From: JAICKN01 sp036489565
GTDB lineage: Bacteria; Acidobacteriota; Terriglobia; Terriglobales; Acidobacteriaceae
DNA: 64,000 bases
Direction: 5' to 3'
Assembly (NCBI GenBank): GCA_036489565.1
Contig: DASXFN010000060.1
Location: 50,948 to 114,947, forward strand
A program made the translations under genes and the position numbers. Positions 60,347 to 64,000 of the stretch are shown here, in pieces (the stretch's first letter is position 1; every line of letters begins with the position of its first letter). The notes below the pieces were generated by a model. The model saw only the letters and a program-made list of their open reading frames with translations. It was not told the origin of the DNA and did not search any database.

Positions 60347-61213
60347 ATGAAAAATCGCATCTCCGTAGCGCTGCTTCTGGCCCTCGCGCTTGCGCTTCCG
60401 GCTTTTGCGCAGCAGAGTACCACCAGCCAGGACCAACAACCGGCTGCAACCCAGGCCACATCCACCGATCAATCCATGCAGGCAACTGGCGCCAGCGGGA
60501 AACCGGCCTTACAGCCTGATACCCATGAAGGGTTCTGGGGACACCTGAATCCGTTTGCCCGCAAAAAGTATGTACAACGGCAGACCACGCCCATCCGCGA
60601 TCGCGTGAACGAACTCGATGAGCTGACGGCGTCGAACACCAAAGAAATCAAAGACGTGGATACCCGCGCCCAGCAAGGCATTCAGATGGCTTCGACCAAA
60701 GTGAACGAAGCCGATCAGCATGCCGTGGATGCCGGCAACCGCGCCCAGGCAGCGCAGAACACCGCCAACCAGGCCACCACGCGCCTGACGACCGTGGAGC
60801 AGGTGGTGGGAAACATTGACCAGTACAAGGCCTCTACCCAGACGGAAATTCGTTTCCGCCCCGGACAGAGCGTTTTGAATACGAACGCCAAGACCGCTCT
60901 TGACGATCTGGCAACTCCACTGAAGAGCCAGCACGGCTACATCGTGGAAGTGCAGGGATTCTCCTCTGGTCACGGTCAGGCAGCGATCGCTTCGTCACAG
61001 AAAATGGCGGACGCAGTAGTCCGTTACCTGGTGCTCAATCATGACATTCCGGTCTACCGGATTTATGTGGTTGGCATGGGCAATGCTCCCGCACCCTCGC
61101 AGGACCAGACAGCCAAGGCCAAGCACACTAGCGGTGGCCGCGTGGAAGTCAGCCTGTTGAAGAACGATCTGGAACAGCTGGCCGCTACTTCTCCGGCTAC
61201 GCCGCAACAGTAA
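60347..61213 (+). CDS. OmpA-family outer-membrane/peptidoglycan-associated protein
   Basis: From ATG 60347 (GGAGG eight bases upstream) the protein has 288 residues. The signal peptide (VALLLALALALPAFAQQ) is followed by a Gln/Thr-rich linker, a coiled coil with AQ repeats (ANDN-like VDAGNRAQAAQNTANQATTRL), and the OmpA C-terminal domain (EIRFRPGQSVLNTNAKTALDDL, VVGMGNAPAPSQD, GGRVEVSLLKN). The conserved peptidoglycan-binding Asp/Arg are roughly in place. No beta-barrel is present, so it is a periplasmic link to the wall or outer membrane. Confidence 0.8.
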   Translation: MKNRISVALLLALALALPAFAQQSTTSQDQQPAATQATSTDQSMQATGASGKPALQPDTHEGFWGHLNPFARKKYVQRQTTPIRDRVNELDELTASNTKEIKDVDTRAQQGIQMASTKVNEADQHAVDAGNRAQAAQNTANQATTRLTTVEQVVGNIDQYKASTQTEIRFRPGQSVLNTNAKTALDDLATPLKSQHGYIVEVQGFSSGHGQAAIASSQKMADAVVRYLVLNHDIPVYRIYVVGMGNAPAPSQDQTAKAKHTSGGRVEVSLLKNDLEQLAATSPATPQQ

Positions 61214-61247
61214 CTTCAGCCCGGAGTTTTCCGGCGTGATCGCAAAC

Positions 61248-61274
61248 AGCCCCTTACGAAAGTGAGGGGCTTTT
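61248..61274 (+). terminator. Terminator of the OmpA-family gene
   Basis: AGCCCCTTAC (61248-61257), GAAA tetraloop, GTGAGGGGCT (61262-61271) form a 10-bp stem with one G-T pair, followed by TTTGCTTTT. This is a classical factor-independent terminator 34 bp past the stop. Confidence 0.9.
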
Positions 61275-61332
61275 GCTTTTGCTGAACATTGTTTGGTTGA
61301 AGTGAACTTCCGTTAGCTCGTAAACTTGAATT

Positions 61333-62286
61333 GTGCATAGTCACTCCATTTCCGGACACAGCCACGGGCATAGTCACGGACATAGCCACGGCGGTACGGC
61401 GCGCGTGCTGCAGATTTCCACGCTGGTGACGCTGGCATATACCGTCCTGCTGCTGGTTAGCGGGCTACGCTCGCACTCTCTGGCGTTGATCTCAGAGGCT
61501 GGACACAATCTCTCCGACGTTCTGGCTCTCGGGCTGTCACTGGTTGCGGTGTATCTGGAAGCGCGGCCCGCTTCCGCGACCAAGACTTACGGCTGGAGGC
61601 GCGCGGGAGTTCTTGCGGCGTTGATCAATGCTGCCTTACTGATCGTGGTTGCATTTTTCATTTTTTACGAGGCTTTCCAGCGTTTGCAAAAGCCCGAGGC
61701 AATCCATGCGGGAACCATGATCTGGGTGGCGGGCGCGGGCGTCATTATGAATGGAGTCATCGCGTTGCTGCTGTATCAGTCGAGTCGCGATGTAAATATC
61801 CGCAGCGCGTTTCTGCATCAATTCGGAGACGCAATTTCCACCGCCGTCGTGATCGTTGGCGGCTGGGCCATCCTTGTGACGAGACAGTTATGGATTGATT
61901 CCGCGCTGTCATTTGGCATTGGCGCGCTGATCCTGTGGTCGGCCTTCGGCATTGTGCGTGAGACGCTTAACATTTTGCTGGAGGGCACGCCACGCGGCAT
62001 GAAGCTGGAACAGGTGGAAGCCGCCATCCGCGAAATTGGCGGCGTGAATGATGTTCACGATCTGCATGTGTGGAGCATTGGATCGGAGATGCACGCACTC
62101 TCCTGCCACATTTCCATTGCCGATATCCCGCTTTCGCGGAGCGAGCGAATTCTGCGCGATGTGAAGGAGCGGCTGCACAGCGGTTTTCACATCGAGCACA
62201 CTACCATCCAGCTAGAGCATGAGATTTGCGAAGTGGCGCATGGGTGCGTGGTTCCGGTTGGGGAAGAACGTGGGGATGGCCGCTGA
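61333..62286 (+). CDS. Cation diffusion facilitator (zinc/cobalt/cadmium efflux)
   Basis: The protein has 317 residues from a GTG. The N-terminus is very His-rich (HSHGHSHGHSHGG). Six membrane helices follow, with the metal-binding pairs GHNLSDVLAL (helix 2) and HQFGDAIST (helix 5). The cytoplasmic C-terminal domain (EQVEAAIREIGGVNDVHDLHVWSIGSEMHALSCHI) is complete and ends with another His/Cys. It exports Zn2+ or similar ions by proton exchange. Convergent with the ligase gene. Confidence 0.92.
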   Translation: MHSHSISGHSHGHSHGHSHGGTARVLQISTLVTLAYTVLLLVSGLRSHSLALISEAGHNLSDVLALGLSLVAVYLEARPASATKTYGWRRAGVLAALINAALLIVVAFFIFYEAFQRLQKPEAIHAGTMIWVAGAGVIMNGVIALLLYQSSRDVNIRSAFLHQFGDAISTAVVIVGGWAILVTRQLWIDSALSFGIGALILWSAFGIVRETLNILLEGTPRGMKLEQVEAAIREIGGVNDVHDLHVWSIGSEMHALSCHISIADIPLSRSERILRDVKERLHSGFHIEHTTIQLEHEICEVAHGCVVPVGEERGDGR

Positions 62287-62306
62287 TACTGTTTAGATGG
62301 CCGGAC

Positions 62307-64000
62307 TCATTTCTGCTGCTCAAAAATTTCCTGAACAGATTGAATGGTGTCCGCTTCTTCTGGCAATTTGTCCGGCCTCAATCGCACAATCCTTGGAAAG
62401 CGGAGCGCGAAGCCGCTGTTGTGGCGGTCGGAGCGCATCATGTTATTAAAAGCAACTTCTAAAACAATCTTCGGTTCCACAAGCCGGCGGAATCCCTGGT
62501 CTTCAATCGTATGACCCAAAAACCAACTAGTCATCTCGGCGATTTCCGCGTCGGTCAGGCCGGAGTAGGCTTTGCCAATATTCACCAGCCGGTCGCCATT
62601 CCACACCGCGAAGGTGTAATCGCTCAGCACTCCCACCCGCTTGCCGTGGCCGTATTCAACGGCGGTTACAACCACGTCCAGTGTCGCCAGCTCGCGCTTC
62701 AGTTTGAGCCATGATTTTCCCCGCCGGCCCGGTGTGTATGCGGATTCGGGATCTTTAATCATGAGCCCTTCATTGCCGCGAGCCTGAGCGGCCTCGAAGA
62801 GGTCGTCCAACTCCTTCGCGGCTGAGGCGGCGGCCACCGGAGCGCGGATCAATCGAATTTTCTGGTCGGTTTCAGCGTCGGGACCATCGAAATTCAGCGT
62901 TGCCTGCCCCGCGCGTGGACGTGAAGGCACAACGTTGCGCTCGGCAAGAAGCTGTTCAAGAATTCTCGCCCGCTCCCGCAAAGGACGGTCAATCAAAATT
63001 GACTCGCCCGCGTACAGGACATCAAACACAAGAAATACCACTGGAACTTTGCGCATTAGTTCATGGCTGACTTTCTTGCGGCCCAGGCGCTGTTGCAACG
63101 CGCTGAACGGAAGCGCGCGGCCAGCTTCCCCAGATTCCTGCGCCGAGTAACTCCAGGCAACGATTTCGCCGTCTAGGATTACGTCTTGCTGCAACCCAGC
63201 CAACACGTCGGGAAGTTCGGGAAATGATTCGGTAATTTCGTCGCGCGTGCGAGAAAAAAGTTTTACTTCACCTTGCGAGCAGTGGGCCTGTGCGCGGATG
63301 CCGTCATATTTGTCTTCCACCCAGGCGTTAGAAAAATAACTGAGTGCGTCTTCGGCGGATTCCGCGGGGCTCGCCAGCATGAATCCGAGCGGATGAAAAA
63401 GCCGCATCCTTGCTTGCTCGAGTTTGCCTTCCGATGCGTAGCGCAACGTTTCTCCGATGTCGCCGAGTAGCATGTTGGCGCGTTGCACTTGCGCTAGTGG
63501 AGCGTCGTAAGCTGCGGCGATGGCTTCTTCAACAAGGCTTTCCTTCAATCCGATTCGCAAATCGCCGGTCATGATTTTTATGATGTACTTGGCTTCCAGC
63601 GGCGTGACCCGCGACAACAAATCACGGACTTCGGAGGCCTTCGCCGCCGGCCCACGAGCTTTTGCGATGGCGCGGAACTTCTGTTGGATTGCCGTCAATG
63701 AAGTTGCTTCCGCAGGAACGTCCTGAACAGGATGGGTAGGGAGTACTTCTCCTGCAACTGCGCCAAGATCACCGTGGCGGCGGTAAGCAGCGCTTAATTC
63801 AGATTCGCTTTTTTCGGACAGCTCTTGAACGATCTTCCAAAGCGACGATCCGCCTACCTGCAGCGTCGTCTCTTCCCACATGGGAAAGGGGCGGCCTGAG
63901 AAAAACACCGCCGCTACGATCGCCTGTTCCAGCGGAACGGCCTTCAGGTAAGCGGCGAGCAGTGACTTTTTCTCCAGCTTCTTGGTCGTGCCGCCAATAT
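62307..64000 (-). CDS. ATP-dependent DNA ligase, N-terminus beyond window edge
   Basis: The frame is open to the right edge (LLAAYLKAVPLEQAIVAAVFFSGRPFP precedes residue 1 of the ATG-started piece), so the start is missing. The N-terminal DNA-binding domain is followed by the catalytic motif EDKYDGIRAQ (lysine adenylated), DGEIVAW, FLVFDVLY, EGLMIKDP and KLKRELATLDVVVTA. The OB-fold part ends with FPRIVRLRPDKLPEEADTI. It resembles the single-protein LigB-like bacterial ligases rather than LigD. Confidence 0.9.
   Translation of the reverse strand, partial: IGGTTKKLEKKSLLAAYLKAVPLEQAIVAAVFFSGRPFPMWEETTLQVGGSSLWKIVQELSEKSESELSAAYRRHGDLGAVAGEVLPTHPVQDVPAEATSLTAIQQKFRAIAKARGPAAKASEVRDLLSRVTPLEAKYIIKIMTGDLRIGLKESLVEEAIAAAYDAPLAQVQRANMLLGDIGETLRYASEGKLEQARMRLFHPLGFMLASPAESAEDALSYFSNAWVEDKYDGIRAQAHCSQGEVKLFSRTRDEITESFPELPDVLAGLQQDVILDGEIVAWSYSAQESGEAGRALPFSALQQRLGRKKVSHELMRKVPVVFLVFDVLYAGESILIDRPLRERARILEQLLAERNVVPSRPRAGQATLNFDGPDAETDQKIRLIRAPVAAASAAKELDDLFEAAQARGNEGLMIKDPESAYTPGRRGKSWLKLKRELATLDVVVTAVEYGHGKRVGVLSDYTFAVWNGDRLVNIGKAYSGLTDAEIAEMTSWFLGHTIEDQGFRRLVEPKIVLEVAFNNMMRSDRHNSGFALRFPRIVRLRPDKLPEEADTIQSVQEIFEQQK

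Noticed and set aside
1..64000. CRISPR array
   Set aside because: No regularly spaced short direct repeats were seen; the repeats found are inverted or single pairs.

Overview
The window reads as chromosomal DNA of a Gram-negative soil bacterium, most likely an acidobacterium of the Terriglobales/Koribacter type. This is inferred from the mix of DUF3106, MXAN_5187-like, TldD/TldE, two-domain ThyX-like and TPR proteins, and from KdsB and OmpA, which imply an outer membrane. There is no rRNA gene to prove the affiliation. Genes are dense and mostly vertical housekeeping genes, with one clear mobile element.

Layout. 1-3030: a truncated exported protein, a sigma factor/anti-sigma/DUF3106 operon and a small exported protein. 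3086-12931: a 9.8 kb integrative element sitting in a tRNA-Val(CAC) gene and bounded by an exact 37-bp direct repeat. It carries an HTH protein, an OLD-type ATPase/TOPRIM gene paired with a DUF4145 gene, a small membrane protein, two orphan genes behind a palindromic operator, a lone HK97-type major capsid protein, a ribbon-helix-helix protein, a RepA-like ATPase, and a translationally coupled GIY-YIG/excisionase/integrase module. 13063-14613: a TPR-HEPN protein next to the tRNA. 14742-21399: ABC exporter, MHS transporter with acyl-CoA carboxylase beta subunit, exported protein, ThiL. 21832-28925: M23 peptidase, then trpC-F-B-A, chorismate mutase, DAHP synthase and prephenate dehydrogenase, an aromatic amino acid block all on the plus strand.

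28984-46693: AMMECR1 protein, PgsA, HU, aldo/keto reductase, DinB protein, the TldE/TldD pair, a PD-(D/E)XK-like protein, a UvrC-like protein, FtsH, an HPRT-like protein with TilS, a PEP mutase/isocitrate lyase family enzyme, a Ste24-like protease, KdsB and tRNA-Met. 46716-64000: MetX-like hydrolase, two-domain ThyX-like protein, FabG, GNAT, dienelactone hydrolase, XRE regulator, PurH, TPR protein, a serine-hydrolase relic, retropepsin-like protease, dGTPase, an OmpA protein behind a possible sigma-54 promoter, a cation-diffusion transporter and a DNA ligase truncated by the right edge.

The most unusual region is the tRNA-Val element. It combines a capsid gene without terminase, portal or protease, a candidate two-gene defence module (OLD + DUF4145), and an integration that replaces the 5' half of the host tRNA. 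The integrase stop codon lies inside the tRNA, and a replacement promoter lies inside the integrase coding sequence. All identifications were made by eye from protein motifs; no search was run.
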